Shown in pieces: positions 13,701-25,211 of a DNA stretch of 64,000 nt. Source of the DNA: Brienomyrus brachyistius. Taxonomy: Eukaryota > Chordata > Actinopteri > Osteoglossiformes > Mormyridae. Position 1 is the stretch's first letter; every line of letters begins with the position of its first letter. The notes under the pieces were generated by a model. The model was not told the origin of the DNA and did not search any database. It saw only the letters and a list, made by a program, of their open reading frames with translations. The position numbers and the translations under genes are program-made. The stretch lies in contig NC_064540.1 in the NCBI RefSeq assembly GCF_023856365.1, positions 2,663,501 through 2,727,500 of the forward strand, in the 5' to 3' direction.

Positions 13701-16700
13701 CCAATCACACCTTGTAGCATTAGCATTCATGGGCATGGATGTGTTTTGGAAGCCTTAGTGAACATTCCGGGCTTCTCAGGCTCGGCTTGCCAATCAAATT
13801 GTTACGAGCAAGCGTGAGCCCCTGCCTTTCCCAAAGATCCCACAACTGAAGCTCCTCTTCGGTGTTCCACCTTTTAATATTCACTATGCCGTTTAAGCAA
13901 CGAAGACGATCTTTTGCCTCTTACGCGCCGGGCGAACGCACCAATCCGAATTCTGATTCCTGTAGTACGAAAAGGAAAAAGCAAGTGGCCTACAAGCTAG
14001 TATTTAAGTAAAGTCCCGGGTAGTTTGTGGAACTGCGAGGGACTTTGAGTCTGTGCACATCTGGAGAGCCAGCGGGACGCTTTGTGCGAGATTTGTCCCC
14101 TGATAACATTCAAAGGCTCACGCTGTTGTTTCTGAAACCCGTGCAAATCCCCGGGGAAGCATCACCACCTTCCATTACTCCCACAACTACCAACGGCGTC
14201 GTAACTGAACGCACGATTTGAATCAGGAACAGAATCCCTGTGACGCCAGCAGCCACAGACACGCCAATCATGCATGCATCCCGCATCCATTTAATTAGAA
14301 TCAGAATCTGGTTTATTTGTCTAAATATGTACACGCATAAGGGGAATTTGGCTCCGGTTTTTAGTGGCTCTCATATCACACAGCAGATACATAAACACTC
14401 AATGCAAGACAAAACAATGGTGACATACAATTCTGTTGTTGAATCTGCCCACGATGTGGATGTGTTTTCGATAAATTTATCAGAAGTGCAGTAGTGCATG
14501 TCAATGTAAAGACTGCGGGAACAAATGCAGTATAGACAAAACAATACAATAAGTCAATGAGAAATAATGCTCATCATTAGTCATCGTAGTAAGAGCTCTG
14601 CACAGTACAACACAGTCACCACTGATCCACAGTTGATCAGCTAGCTGATCAGTACAGGTATGTTAATTGTGTGTCAATTGCCATTTGCTACTTGCTTAAC
14701 CGATGGCACTTAAACGAGCGATTAAATGGGTGAGCTCACAACCTTCGGTAATCTTTTTAAAAAGTTAAAAAGATGCTTGCGGCGTATCATCCAACTCATT
14801 TGGACGAAAGCATCTGCCAAATAATTAAATGTAAACGTAAAAGCTGTGAAATCGCCATCCCGTCAGTCGGGGTGACTGCAGGTTTTTTTACGGCACGTTC
14901 CAGCTGCTCCCTTTGGCGTAGAGGTAGCTGTTTGATTGGACCCCAACATGCCCAGTCCGATGTTGAGCAAGATTCTAACCAGACATTCGACGCGTCAGTG
15001 GACACCCTGCGATATGTGGGATGCTGTTTTTTTGTCCATGAAATCATTTTTTTTTTTTTTTTATTAAACTTTGTTGCTTCGATCTTCTCCATTTATGGAG
15101 CTTCTCCGTTTCGCCTCCAGAACTCATGGCACCTCCAGCCTCATGCGTAAGTCGGACACCCACTTTGCCGATTGCATGAATCTTGCAGTACTTTTTCAGA
15201 GACTATTTTAAGCTCTATTCTCATGTGTGCACGGTGATTTATTTTTCTGGTTGAAGTTTCTGACCAGAAAGATTCCTGTCAAAAAGAACGCAGGGATAAA
15301 AATGGCATAGAACTTAGCAGCACTCGGGTATTACTTCAGTGGTTTGTACGAATCCAGGAAACGATCGAAAATGTTGCCCTTTATGCTTCAATGGTTAGGA
15401 TTCATGGTTTCTCACCCTGGTAGCCCAGGTTCAACTACCGTATGGGAATGTATGTATAAAGCAGTTGACTCCCCACATGCAGGTGACAGAGAAACCCTGA
15501 GCCTTATGTGTTTAATCTGAGAGGCACAGTCTGATGTAGGTACAGTTGCAGACAGCTTTCCATTTCCGAAGCCCTGCGGCGGGGAGATGGGATGATCTGC
15601 TGGAAGCTGAGTCCCCCCAGAGCGGGAGGCCGCCACCAGCAGCCAAACCAGTGATTGTCACTGGCTGGTGCTGAACCCTGGCCAGACTGCTGTTCGGCTG
15701 TTGTGTGCTCATGAATATTCATATGAGGGCAGGTCTTCATACACATATTTCATCTCGTTATGTTTACTGATGCCATTTAATGTGTTATTTTATGCTGCTC
15801 TGTGAACAGAAATGCTTTTTTTCCCCTCAAGTGTAGCAGTTCCTAGGCCTTCAGGCATCGGAACACTTTTCCATGGAAACATATAAAATATGCATGCGAA
15901 AAAAAAATATTTTTTTAAGTCACTAAACAGGAGAGTATGTTTTTTTTATATATATATATATATTTCTGGGCAAAGCGCTTCTTTGTATGGTGTTTCTGGT
16001 GAAAAAAATCCGCCGTGTAACAAAGGGGGTGCGTCAGAGAAGTCGGGGGGACGTTGACTGTTATCCCCCCCCCCCTCGTCGCCGCCCACCCCACCACGTT
16101 TTCTGATGGGGACATCAGTGGCATTTCAGAACAAGGCGAGGCACACTCAGGAGGCCGTGACAGACAGCATCGCAGATCCTTTTCATTACCCGGGAGCCGT
16201 GTGCGGTTGGGAAGCGCACGTCTCCATAGTGATACTCCGTGGGGGTGGGGTGGGAGTACTGATATACCCTTCCTCCTCTTCAGGTGTCAGCGGCCCTCTG
16301 TGAAGTGCACATTATACTCAGCTGATAAGGTGATGGTTATGTACGTACTGTTATAAAAATGGACACTGGAGATAAATAGTAATGCAATTTGGTTTTCAAG
16401 GGTGGCTCAGTGGATAGCGCTGCTGATTCAAGAATGGAGTTTGAATACTCCTTCCGCTCTGTGTCTGTGAGTTTGCATTTCCTCCCCATCATATGGGTTT
16501 CCTCCTTTAGTCTAACGACAACCAGTTAGCATAACTGGTGCCTCTAAATTGCTGTGAATGCGTGTATGTGCCCTGTGAGCGACTGCTATCCTGTTGCTTT
16601 TTATCCTGTGCTGATTGGGGTGGGACCCTATCACCCCCAACCTGCCACAACCATGAACAAGATAAATGTTTAATGATTCAGGGACCAATTGGGATTTCTA

Positions 16701-18610
16701 TAGCTCTCCAGAAGATCCGTTCCTATAGTCCCTTAACCGTCTCTCCCCCGACTGTTTCCTCCAAGTACCATTTTTATTTGATGATTCGCAGTCTGCCCTA
16801 CATGCCTAAGAGATGTCAGAGGGCTCAGTGGGGGGTTTCTTTTTCCGTCAGAGACAATCCAGGCTCTGATTCCTCACTCATAACGTCACGCACAGCCGCC
16901 CGCGCACACGTGGGAAGAACGTACCTCGCCGAACTGCTACCTCTTGCTGCCGGTTCAAACACACTCCTTCTTTTACTGCCTACGTGGCTGTACCTCCCGT
17001 CCTACATCAAACCGCTTCCACCGCGTGTGCCTCTGTAAAGTTGGCCCTCAGTCTAAATGTGACAGCTAACCAGTGCAGTGACCGCCTCGGGCGGCTGACC
17101 TGCTCCGCGTCCTACTTTGCTCACCAGCACCAAAGATTCGTCCTCTTTATGGCTGTAGCTAAGGTGAGGGATGTGGGGCGACTGAAGTAAGAATAGCCAG
17201 CCGTCGTGGAGACTCGAGCAGAAAAACACAGGAGGGTCTCTTGTAACAGGTTGCCGTTTCCATCCCCGAGAAGGTGACCGTTATCAAAATTAGGATCTGC
17301 CTGGTTGAGACATTTGGCTTTCCCATTACTTACTATCATCTCATCTTGAAAATAATCTGTTTTCAGCCTCAACCTTTTTGTCATCTCCACCCGTCTGTCT
17401 CCCTGTCTCTCGTCATCCTTCTCTCTCGTAGAATAATATCTTTTTGAAGTCAAATTAGGCGAACCGCTTGACAACGAGACACGACGCTCCTAGATTCCGT
17501 TTATTGGAGGAGGGGGAGCAGAAGCAGGGAAAAACCATTTGTTTAGCTCAGCTGAAAATAATTCACTAATTAATCTCCAGTGTTAATTTCATGGTCTTTA
17601 AATTCCTCATAAACTCTCTCTGGGGAAAGAAACCCAAATACAGCCGCATTTTCCCTAAATCAATCCACAGTAAGAAGCAAAGGAGACCCAGTGGTTAACA
17701 GCTCAGAATCCCTCCCTTATTCCACAAAAATCAGGTACCGAAAACATTAAAACCGTGTCTCCAACACACGTCCTCTCTGTTTCATTTACCGCAGATGTAT
17801 TTTATGCGATTAAAATTGATGCACTGCATGCCTAAAATAACTTCAGCAGGCCATACGCACACAAAATGCTGAACCCTGCAACATCTATATTTATCAGTCC
17901 CAGTTTGCCTGTCCATATTTTTTTGCCCATGTAAGACTTTAAAGGATTCACACCCCACGCTGACCCTCCGCCTCCCCACAGACTCCATGTCCCTCGTATT
18001 CTGCCTGCATAACAGTAACAGCATCTGGCCCCCCTGTCACGGACCACCACGTTCCCCCCCCCCCCCCCCAACCCGTGCCCCGTCCCCTGGGGGCCGTCTC
18101 CCCGGTATTGTGTCCGCGTGAGCATGTGCGCAGCCCGTACGCCTGCCCGGCCCTCCGCACGCGGTCTCCCACCAGCGATGACGCCTCCGATTCACGGCGC
18201 ACGGAGGCTGAGAAGCGGAGGCTCGGCTCTTGCGTCTGGGACGTTTGCTTGCGTCTGCCGTGTGTCATTTTTATCCTCTAGATGTATGAGTCCACAAACG
18301 CAGGTGCATCGGCCATGGTAACAACCTGCGTGTCGCGTACCACTGCGTAAACGGCAGCACTGCAGCCGCGGTGCCACTGGAACAATGAGCGCGCAGTGCA
18401 GAGACACACGAGGCGACGGAGCAGTGTCTCTCTTCATTAGCTAAAGTAGCTGAATACTCTATTCTACTCCCAAGCCATGCAGTAACCCCCCCCCCCCCCC
18501 CACCAACTTCCTGGCTGCTCTCCGCTCACCTGCTCAGCTGCTTCAGGATCCAGGTGGGTGTCCAGCAAAGGCACCGTGAACTGGATCTTACGCGGACTGC
18601 CGGTCTCCAT
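4510..18610 (-). CDS. ppp1r1a: Protein phosphatase 1 inhibitor-1 (five coding exons)
   Basis: Cytosolic inhibitor of protein phosphatase 1 that becomes active when PKA phosphorylates its RRRRPTP threonine (family knowledge). Coding exons: 18610-18530, 9840-9780, 5466-5429, 5135-5072 and 4724-4510. Splice phases 0, 1, 0, 1 join perfectly into 152 residues. Visible features: KIQF PP1-docking motif at residues 8-11, IRRRRPTPATL with Thr34 (human Thr35), EIDEDRLPN, and NSPRQRRK with a Ser66-Pro site matching human Ser67 (Cdk5 site). The last exon has ELQFLVEHHL then a Ser/Glu-rich tail. The order follows inhibitor-1 rather than DARPP-32 (SPRKIQFTVPLL, TPTMKELQ). The tail is shorter than the 171-residue human protein. 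Intron 1 is 8.7 kb and intron 2 is 4.3 kb. Confidence 0.95.
5072..5135 (-). CDS. ppp1r1a: ppp1r1a exon 4: proline-directed site
   Basis: A 64-nt exon with acceptor TTTCCCTAG and donor GTAGCC. It encodes AALLNSPRQRRKGARGTPTM then K plus one base. SPRQR(R/K)K...TPTMK matches human inhibitor-1, where the Ser-Pro is a Cdk5/MAPK-type target. The in-frame TAG is part of the acceptor, confirming the border. Confidence 0.93.
5429..5466 (-). CDS. ppp1r1a: ppp1r1a exon 3 (38-nt microexon-like)
   Basis: Acceptor TGTTTTACAG, donor GTGATA. With the carried base it encodes EIDEDRLPNQLYK, matching EIDEDRIPN of human inhibitor-1. Its phases (1 in, 0 out) are exactly what exons 2 and 4 require. Skipping it would shift the frame. 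Confidence 0.93.
6380..9360. other. ppp1r1a intron 2, no gene seen
   Basis: Intronic sequence between coding exons 2 and 3. Short frames and homopolymers occur but no exon of the gene is missing, so nothing further is assigned. Confidence 0.5.
9370..9607. mobile_element. Foldback (palindromic) MITE in ppp1r1a intron 2
   Basis: Two arms form a long hairpin. The left arm has TTTTACTTACACAAAAATGT and GATAACCAATCAGATTGTAG. The right arm has the reverse complements CTACAATCTGATTGGTTATC and ACATTTTTGTGCAAGTAAAA. The arms span about 105 bp each around a short centre containing AGGAGGCAGGACC/GGTTCCGCCTCCT. The family was not identified. Confidence 0.85.
9780..9840 (-). CDS. ppp1r1a: ppp1r1a exon 2: PKA phosphorylation site
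   Basis: A 61-nt exon between acceptor CCCATGCAG and donor GTATTA, too short to show as an open frame. It encodes IRRRRPTPATLVASSDQSSP plus one base. The Thr in RRRRPTP is the PKA target that turns the protein into a PP1 inhibitor. The sequence is almost identical to the mammalian exon. Confidence 0.95.
9925..10113. mobile_element. hAT-type MITE with 8-bp target duplication in ppp1r1a intron 1
   Basis: The ends CAGGGAACTCAAACTCCAGT and CAGGACTGGAGGTTGAGACC-CCTG are inverse copies. GCTTATGC flanks both sides (9917-9924 and 10114-10121). It is a common fish non-autonomous hAT type and is independent of the family at 3058. Confidence 0.88.
10440..10750. mobile_element. Possible solo LTR-like repeat
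   Basis: The segment has a TATAAATGAACCACC box followed by GTTTGGGGTCTGACTTCC, resembling the R/U5 part of a long terminal repeat. No matching second LTR, primer site or target duplication was found, so this is weak. Confidence 0.25.
12000..12495 (+). repeat. LINE-like 3' tail with (GAATT)n pentamer array
   Basis: GTAAAGCACCTTGGGGCGAC...GTTATACAAAAAAATAATTG is the 3' end typical of fish L2-like LINEs. The terminal pentamer has expanded into about 28 copies of (T)GAAT/GAACT between 12350 and 12492. Open frames of FNSIQ repeats on the minus strand are artefacts of the array. Confidence 0.75.
14296..14420 (+). repeat. Fragment of dispersed fish repeat
   Basis: The stretch AGAATCAGAATCTGGTTTAT...TACACGCATAAGGGGAATTTGG matches a very common fish genomic repeat that I know from many teleost loci. 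No ends or duplications are defined. Confidence 0.45.
15377..15448 (+). pseudogene. tRNA-Glu-like pseudogene
   Basis: CAATGGTTAGGATTCATGG and GCCCAGGTTCAACTACCGTA align with the D arm and T arm of vertebrate tRNA-Glu, and the acceptor 3' half TATGGGA is kept. The 5' acceptor strand pairs at only about five of seven positions. The anticodon arm has an extra base and mismatches, so it should not be functional. It lies in ppp1r1a intron 1. Confidence 0.6.
16397..16670 (+). mobile_element. Old diverged SINE-type repeat
   Basis: It starts AGGGTGGCTCAGTGGATAGC and keeps the order of blocks seen in the 58014 copy (GTGTCTGTGAGTTTGCAT, GGGTTTCCTCC, CTCTAAATTG, GTGCCCTGTGAGCGACTG), but with much divergence. 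It is an older relative of that family. Confidence 0.6.
18040..18440. promoter_or_regulatory. CpG-rich stretch in ppp1r1a intron 1
   Basis: This roughly 400-bp segment has many CG dinucleotides and high G+C compared with the AT-rich surroundings, just downstream of exon 1. It could be the CpG island of the ppp1r1a promoter or an intronic element. The assignment rests on composition only. Confidence 0.4.
18530..18610 (-). CDS. ppp1r1a: ppp1r1a exon 1: PP1-docking motif
   Basis: ATG in a strong context (A at -3, G at +4) opens 27 codons, METGSPRKIQFTVPLLDTHL, ending DPEAAEQ at donor GTGAGC. A longer frame upstream is in low-complexity poly-purine/pyrimidine sequence and has no similarity to the family, so this ATG is chosen. 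A run of about 14 C (minus strand) sits in the 5' leader just before it. Confidence 0.95.
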
Positions 18611-18959
18611 GTTGACAACAACACTGGCTGGCGGGGGGGGGGGGGGAGGTGGAGGTGGTAAAAGAATAAGCAGGAGGGGGAGTGGAGGGGCTGGAAAGGG
18701 GGTGAGGGGTGAGAGAGGGGGCAGGAAGGGGATTTTCAGAAGGTGGTGAAGGAGAAAGGAGTGGAATGGATGGAGGGGGGTCCACAGCTGCTGTCCTGAA
18801 GATGCGTATCTTCTCCTCTTCTTCTCTTGTCTTCTTTCTCCTTTGTATTCCTCTGTTTTAGCCTTGCTCGTCCTTTCCTGCACTGCCGTTCCGAGTCTAA
18901 TGCAGCGGCAAGGACATTTTCCCTCAGTACCCCCCCAATCGCTCCCTCTGTATCTCTCT

Positions 18960-19010
18960 CTCACTTTGTCTCTCTCTCTCTCTCTCTCGCTTTCCCTCCC
19001 TCCCTATTGG
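18960..19010 (-). promoter_or_regulatory. CCAAT box plus GA repeat upstream of ppp1r1a
   Basis: On the minus strand a CCAAT (19010-19006) is followed by GGGAGG repeats and a GA-dinucleotide run, about 400 nt before the ppp1r1a ATG. This is a plausible TATA-less core promoter, but the start site is not identifiable by eye. Confidence 0.3.
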
Positions 19011-19099
19011 CTGCCAGTGTTTTAAAGGGAAAAAAAACGGATTTAACTCTTCAGACCGGCAGCCCTGAACAGCTCTGAGAATTAATCCACCTGCAGAAA

Positions 19100-20870
19100 C
19101 TGAGCGACCCCAACACTCACCACACTCGTTTTGTTAGACATCCTGCCAGCTGGGAAAGCCGGTGATATATAACGTATTCCTGTAATAAGCAGCTGGTCTG
19201 TCTTTCCAGGAGACTGATTTATTTATATATAATTAAGATCACCTTTGAAAAACCCATCATGTTGAGTGGGAAAAAACTCTACATCCCGTCTCAAGTGAAA
19301 TACATGAAAAACCAAAATTTTAAAGCCTGTCTTTTACAAGCCTGACTGAAATTTTTAGCTGAGCAAAACTCATTGGTGAAAAGGTCGCCGCATGAATTAT
19401 GGTAGTCGGCCATATTTGATGTGAGGTGTTTTAAAAACGAAGGTGATGCAAACCCACAGAGATATTTAAGGCCTCTCTGTGACGTATACAGATAATATAC
19501 AGTAAAAACTCATTCCAGAGCAGGGATTCGATTGAGGCAGTATAACGAATCTGGGAGTCGAGCATTGGATAATGTTTCCTCCCTTAACGTGGTGATTTAT
19601 AGCAACTAACTTTAGATCTGTACACAGAAGTTTGTTCCTCAATAAAGACGGACAGTTTAGTAGATTGGAAAAATACTACAGTATGAGGGAGCCGATATAC
19701 AAAAAGCATGATCTGAGTAAGCGATCGAACAGGAAGGTTTTTCTTTTTTGCTTCTGACAATCTGGACATGACAAGGGCCACCAGAATGGTGGATATAGTG
19801 CATTTCCGTTTGGGTGGGATGTGTGAGTCGATGGAACTGGCAACCCACCCCACTATGGACCACATTGATCGTTGTTGCATTGGGAAATCCCAGTAGGCCC
19901 CCCCAAATCAGATGTAGGAAATCTGACTCGGGCTCTTTGCAGGGCAGTGGTGGTGGTGGGGGGGGGGGGGGGTGTTGAAATCGACTGCCTCTTTTGCACG
20001 CCTCCATGCCCTGTGAATAAATCTGGTTGTCTTTGTGGAACTGGGGGCCACAGGTGACTCATCAGGGTGTAACAGCCACTAAAAGCTTGGATGGGACTAA
20101 CCTGTCCGTCTCATTTAAACACAGTGAGGGAACCTGAGACCGCAGACAGGGGTCACACTGGTCGCCTGTCGGGTGGTGCTGCCGTGTCTAAGGGGTCCGA
20201 TTTCATTGCCTGCCAGGAGGAAGCTACTGGGGGGAGAAGGGTAGCTGGTGGGGGCTTTAGCTGGGTGAGCGAGAGAGAGAGAAAGTTAAAATGACTCACC
20301 TCGGGTGTAGTGGGTTTGTTAGAGACCAGTAAGGAAGGTCAGTGAGAAATGTGTGTGTGTATCTGTGTGTCCGTGTGTGTGTATCTGTGTCTATGCGTGT
20401 GTGTCTGTGTGTGTGTCTATGCGTGTGTGTCTGTGTGTGAATCATCAGCAGTTATTGCATGCCAGATGAGGTGTATATCTCCATACGCTGGCAGTTCCTG
20501 ACCACTTCTAGGTCTCCCGGCGCTCTGTTGAGATTCACATACCTGTAAGCGCAGTACCTTCTCACAATTGGTCATGAACGCTCTTTTGGTTTCGGTAGAT
20601 GAGCTGCACAAATTTTTATTACACAAGCTCTGTACAACTGTGCTGTGCTGCATATATCACTTAGCAGAGTGGGGGTTCCAATCTTACCTATATGCTGTGT
20701 GTGTGTCTGTGGGGTTGCATATGGGGGGATTTTATAAAAAATCTTTATAAACTAACTTTTGCTTGGTTACTTATAGGTAAGGTTGGGGCTGAATATGGGT
20801 TAAAGTTGTTGGGTTTAGGGTTCTTCCTTATTTAATAGATGCCATTCATGCAGTCGCTCTATTGAACAAC
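19100..20870. other. Intergenic, no gene recognised
   Basis: Upstream flank of ppp1r1a. It holds G-runs near 19960 and a GT/GTCT repeat at 20341-20440. No coding exon with family similarity was found. Confidence 0.45.
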
Positions 20871-20929
20871 TGTGGCCTTCGGTCCAGAGCTGATGTCATC
20901 AGATGGTGCCCAACCTTCACCGGGTGTTT

Positions 20930-21680
20930 TGACCCTTAACTGCAACACCCTCCAGTTGGCGTGTCTGCAGTGGTGGCCAGATCACTGCCCATCAGCTCCA
21001 GGCCTCCAGCCCTCCTCCTCCCTTTTATGCCGAAGCCAACAAGGGACTCTATCTGCTGTCTCCCCAATCCTGTGCACAGCTGTTTTCCGGTCATTCCCTG
21101 ATATACCCAGTGCAGTAAACATTGTCCACACAGACTGTGCCGGGAACCCTCTGCTCCCAACTTTGACAGGAAACAGCCATGTTTGCCACCCTTTCTCTCT
21201 GCACTCCTGGACGAGACCCAGGTACTTCAAGCTCTTCCTCTCACAGGCCTCTGCCTTCTTCCCATGGAACAGTCAATACCACAAGGATGAGCTTCCTCAC
21301 CTTCTCTGACCAGATGACGATATCCGGCCACAGTGACGTTCTGACGATAGAGGGGGGGAAATTCAATTCCCTTCTCAGGTCTGCTCTCATCTCCCACCTT
21401 TGCACCTTCTGGAGGAAGTTGGCTCAGGTCCTCCTTGTAGTTCATGGCCGTTCTCCTGCCCGGATAAACTGCAAAGGTGTTACCTGCAGCCCGTGTGATT
21501 GTTGTGCCCTTTTCCTAGCTTGCGCCAAGATGTCTGCCAGAACAGTGAGCACCTTATTGTGCTGCCACCTGTACCTCTTCTGGGTGAGAGCCACCGCGGA
21601 ACCCGGCCAGGATATGAGCAAGTGTGTCTTTCTTCCCACACAGTTTGCAAAAGTTGGTCCTCGTTCAGGCCTCACCTTGC
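20930..21680 (-). pseudogene. Fossil C-terminal region of a retroelement polyprotein
   Basis: Reading the minus strand in shifting frames gives RYRWQHNKVLTVLADILAQA, then WEMRADLRRELNFPPSIV, LWPDIVIWSEK and LTVPWEE, then KYLGLVQECREKGWQTWLFP, VKVGSRGFPAQSVW and LGISGNDR. This block order matches the C-terminal part of uncharacterised reverse-transcriptase-linked proteins that are widespread in fish. A TGA after PWEEGRGL and frame changes break it. It is identified from remembered family patterns, not a search. Confidence 0.65.
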
Positions 21681-22795
21681 TAAATGTGCAGGTGATGGGA
21701 GATTGTGCTACACTGACCGCGAGAGGAAGGATATGTAAGAGGAACAGCTCCAGTCTGCAGAGTTCAACCTGTGAGTCTCTCTTTTTTCCCTAGAAATGAA
21801 TGGATAGTCCCCTCAAAAATATTAATACAAACGTGTGTATCTGTGTGTAGGTATGCGCGTGCATGTGTGTGTATGTGATTGTGTGTGTTTGCATGTTGCC
21901 TGGATTTTATTCTGTGATGTAAGGACATGGCTCTTAGACTATCTGGTGCCTCAAAATTGCCCATTAAATGTGGGTTTGCCTCGTGATGGACTGGCATCCC
22001 ATCCAGGCCTCCTGAGATAGATTTTACCCCCCCACCCATCCCCAAGGATAAGCCGTTAGAATCATGGGTGATGTATCGATTGGGACAGGTAGACCGGGGA
22101 TGTCTGATGCAGCTGCTGATCAGAGCTGTTTGAATGACAGGTTGAGCCCCCCCCCCCCCCCCCGCTCTGCCTTTGTTTGTGTGAATGGAGGGAGGTCTCA
22201 CACCACCGCACCCTGTATTTATAATCTCAGAAGTGGGTGGCTAAGGACACAGAGCCACAGGTAACCTGCAGGATCAATGCTGCCTGAGGTTCAGCACCTT
22301 CGGCCGGATGCTTCAGCACCAGTAAAACGCCGAGCTGGGTAAACGGTAGATCAAAGCATCAGCTTTGTGGCTTATTGCAGGTGTCCATGCTGCTCTGCGT
22401 TTACTGCAGGGCTACCGAATGCAAATGCATGCTCACGTGTTTATGCATTGTTGTACGAACGTCTACTGTGAGGACCTTCCGGTATTGCCTCTTTCCAAAC
22501 GTCTGGCAACTGGGCGCATTCGAGGACTCTCCGTCACCCCACGGACTCTCCAGGGACCACAATCCAGGCAGACCCCAGAATATAAGCTGGCGTGGCCTTT
22601 GTAAACACCCCCTCACCAGCCCCATCGCCGATCGGATTGAGGTGGCTCTAAGATTAGCCGTTAGCGCAAGGCCTCAGACTGACCGCAAGAAGGGATGCAG
22701 ATCTGCTTTTCTGCAGCTGATAACATCGCCGAGTGGTTCTGCACAAATTGAGTGGGAATCGAATCGGGCACCTAATTCAACCGCGCCCGCTACAG

Positions 22796-22990
22796 AGATA
22801 AGATAAGAATCTTTATTGTCACTGCCTGTAGTGCAGTGAAATGTCATTTAGCGGCATTGCGACCACAGAAATGGAATATACAATATGCATATCCAATAAA
22901 GGACCATAATACAGAAGTACACTGGAATAGATGAATAGGCGTAAAATTTTACAATATACAAAATAATGAGAGAAGATTACACTGTTAAAA
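22796..22990 (+). repeat. Fragment of dispersed fish repeat
   Basis: The stretch AAGAATCTTTATTGTCACTG...GTGCAGTGAAATGTCATTT is of the TTTATTGTC type common in teleost genomes. Related short pieces occur near 57880-57950 and 61515-61570. Confidence 0.45.
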
Positions 22991-23204
22991 TAGGGAGGGG
23001 GGTGAGACATCAGCAGCACGCTGCCGATTGGTTAAAACTGAGCAGATGGAAGCGGGTGCCATTAAACCAAAAGCGGGGATGCATTTATGGTCACGAGGCA
23101 TGTAGGAAAGCGAGTATCCTCTTCACGCTACGATGCGAGTCGTGACGACAGCGGTGCATCGCACAACCGCTCAAGTGCCCGGTGCTCAACTCGTCCTCAG
23201 CGCT

Positions 23205-23397
23205 GAAAGTAACCAGGCGACAGCACGTGTGCGGCTCTATGCCCATTATCGGAAGGTCGCCAGGTTCAAACCCATAGTGAAGAGAGTATTGTCCCTGTTG
23301 CATCCTTGAGCGAGGCCCTTAACCCTAATTGCTCTCAGGAAACTGACTGTCCCTGATCCGCGCTTTGGAGAAAAGCGTCGGCTAAATGAATGTAAGG
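23205..23397 (+). mobile_element. tRNA-derived SINE
   Basis: A good pol III B box (GGTTCAAACCC) follows ATCGGAAGGTCGCCA, then GAGCGAGGCCCTTAACCCTA and the tail AAAGCGTCGGCTAAATGAATG. This is the usual layout of a fish tRNA-derived SINE. Confidence 0.75.
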
Positions 23398-24175
23398 TTC
23401 AACCCTCTTTGTTTCAATGTTTTCCTACAGCCTCGTTGCCCATGCAGTGTAAGTGCTGCTCCATTCCGAGTGTCGTGTTTATAACTCATCCACTGGCACC
23501 CTTGTCCTTCCACATGGTCAGGAGCTACTAAAATGTATTAACTGGAACAAAATGTATCATGAATCCAGGGAATCCATGGTCCATGCCTCTGGGTGACGGA
23601 GGTGCATGACAAACCACGAAGAGGCAGATAATCAGTGTAAGCGGTACTCAAAATACCGTGAGAAAATTATAGGGATGTATTTGCATTTTTTGGGAGAGTG
23701 AAAGGGAATACCAGGTAGAAAAATCTATTTTTTTAAGATTCCAGCTAGGGTTTGGTAGTAATGGCTTATTTGGTCTTTCATTACCTTCATATTTACGGAG
23801 CTTGTGTTTCTATTCTAGGGACACGTGTTTATAGCTCTGATGGAGCTGCTGGGAAAGTAGCCTCTTTTTGGAGCGAGCGGCCAGCGAGCGATGTGCCGCC
23901 GTCGTGACTGAGCGAGGCGTGGAGGCGCCTTGAGCGAGGGGAAGGCGGCAAGGGGAAGTACTGCTGGCAGAGGGAATAAGGGCGGCAGTGGGAGGACGCC
24001 GCTTTTGGTTAGCGTGTGATGCTGACTCACAAACACATGAGCACATTCCTCAGCAACACGCGTGTGCATTTGCACATAATGACATGGGCCCTTGACGCAC
24101 ATACAGAACTGCGTATAAGTCAAAGAGGGATATTATTTGCCGACCATTAACTTTAGGCACACCTTTAACTTTAAC

Positions 24176-25211
24176 TCCACACTCACTCATCACTAACCAG
24201 CCCCCTTCTCACACTCACTCATCACTAACCAGCCCCCTTCTCACACTCACTCATCACTAATCAGCCCCCTTCACACACTCACTCATCACTAACCAGCCCC
24301 CTTCTCACACTCACTCATCACTAATCAGCCCCCTTCACACACTCACTCATCACTAATCAGCCCCCTTCACACACTCACTCATCACTAACCAGCCCCCTTC
24401 ACTCACTCATCACTAACCAGCCCCCTTCTCACACTCACTCATCACTAATCAGCCCCCTTCACACACTCACTCATCACTAATCAGCCCCCTTCACACACTC
24501 ATCACTAACCAGCCCCCTTCTCACACTCACTCATCACTAATCAGCCCCCTTCACACACTCACTCATCACTAACCAGCCCCCTTCACTCACTCATCACTAA
24601 CCAGCCCCCTTCACACACTCACTCATCACTAACCCGCCCCTTCACACACTCATCACTAACCAGCCCCCTTCACACACTCATCACTAACCAGCCCCCTTCA
24701 CACACTCATCACTAACCAGCCCCCTTCACACACACACTCATCACTAACCAGCCCCCTTCACACACACACTCATCACTAACCAGCCCCCTTCACACACTCA
24801 TCACTAACCAGTCCCCTTCACACACTCACTCATCACTAACCAGCCCCCTTCACACACTCATCACTAACCAGCCCCCTTCACACACTCACTCATCACTAAC
24901 CAGCCCCTTTCACACACTCACTCATCACTAACCAGCCCCCTTCACACACTCATCACTAACCAGCTCCCTTCACACACTCATCACTAACCAGCCCCCATCA
25001 CACACTCATCACTAACCAGCCACCTTCACATACTCACTCTTCACTAACCAGCCCCTTTCACACACTCATCACTAACCAGCCCCCATCACACACTCATCAT
25101 TAACCAGCCCCCTTCACACACTCATCATTAACCAGCCCCCTTCACACACTCACTCATCACTAACCAACCCCCTTCACACACTCATCATTAACCAGCCCCT
25201 TCACACAGACA
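24176..25211. repeat. Minisatellite, 28-32 bp units
   Basis: A ~1 kb array of the unit TCATCACTAACCAGCCCCCT plus TCACACAC, with an optional extra ACTC that lengthens units from about 28 to 32 bp. About 34 units are present. Neighbouring units share variants (AATCAGC, TTCTCACAC), indicating local duplications. It is intergenic, with no coding role seen. Confidence 0.95.

Noticed and set aside
18464..18964. 166-codon frame starting upstream of ppp1r1a exon 1
   Set aside because: The extra N-terminal part crosses homopolymers and low-complexity proline codons with no similarity to inhibitor-1. The internal ATG at 18610 fits the family exactly.
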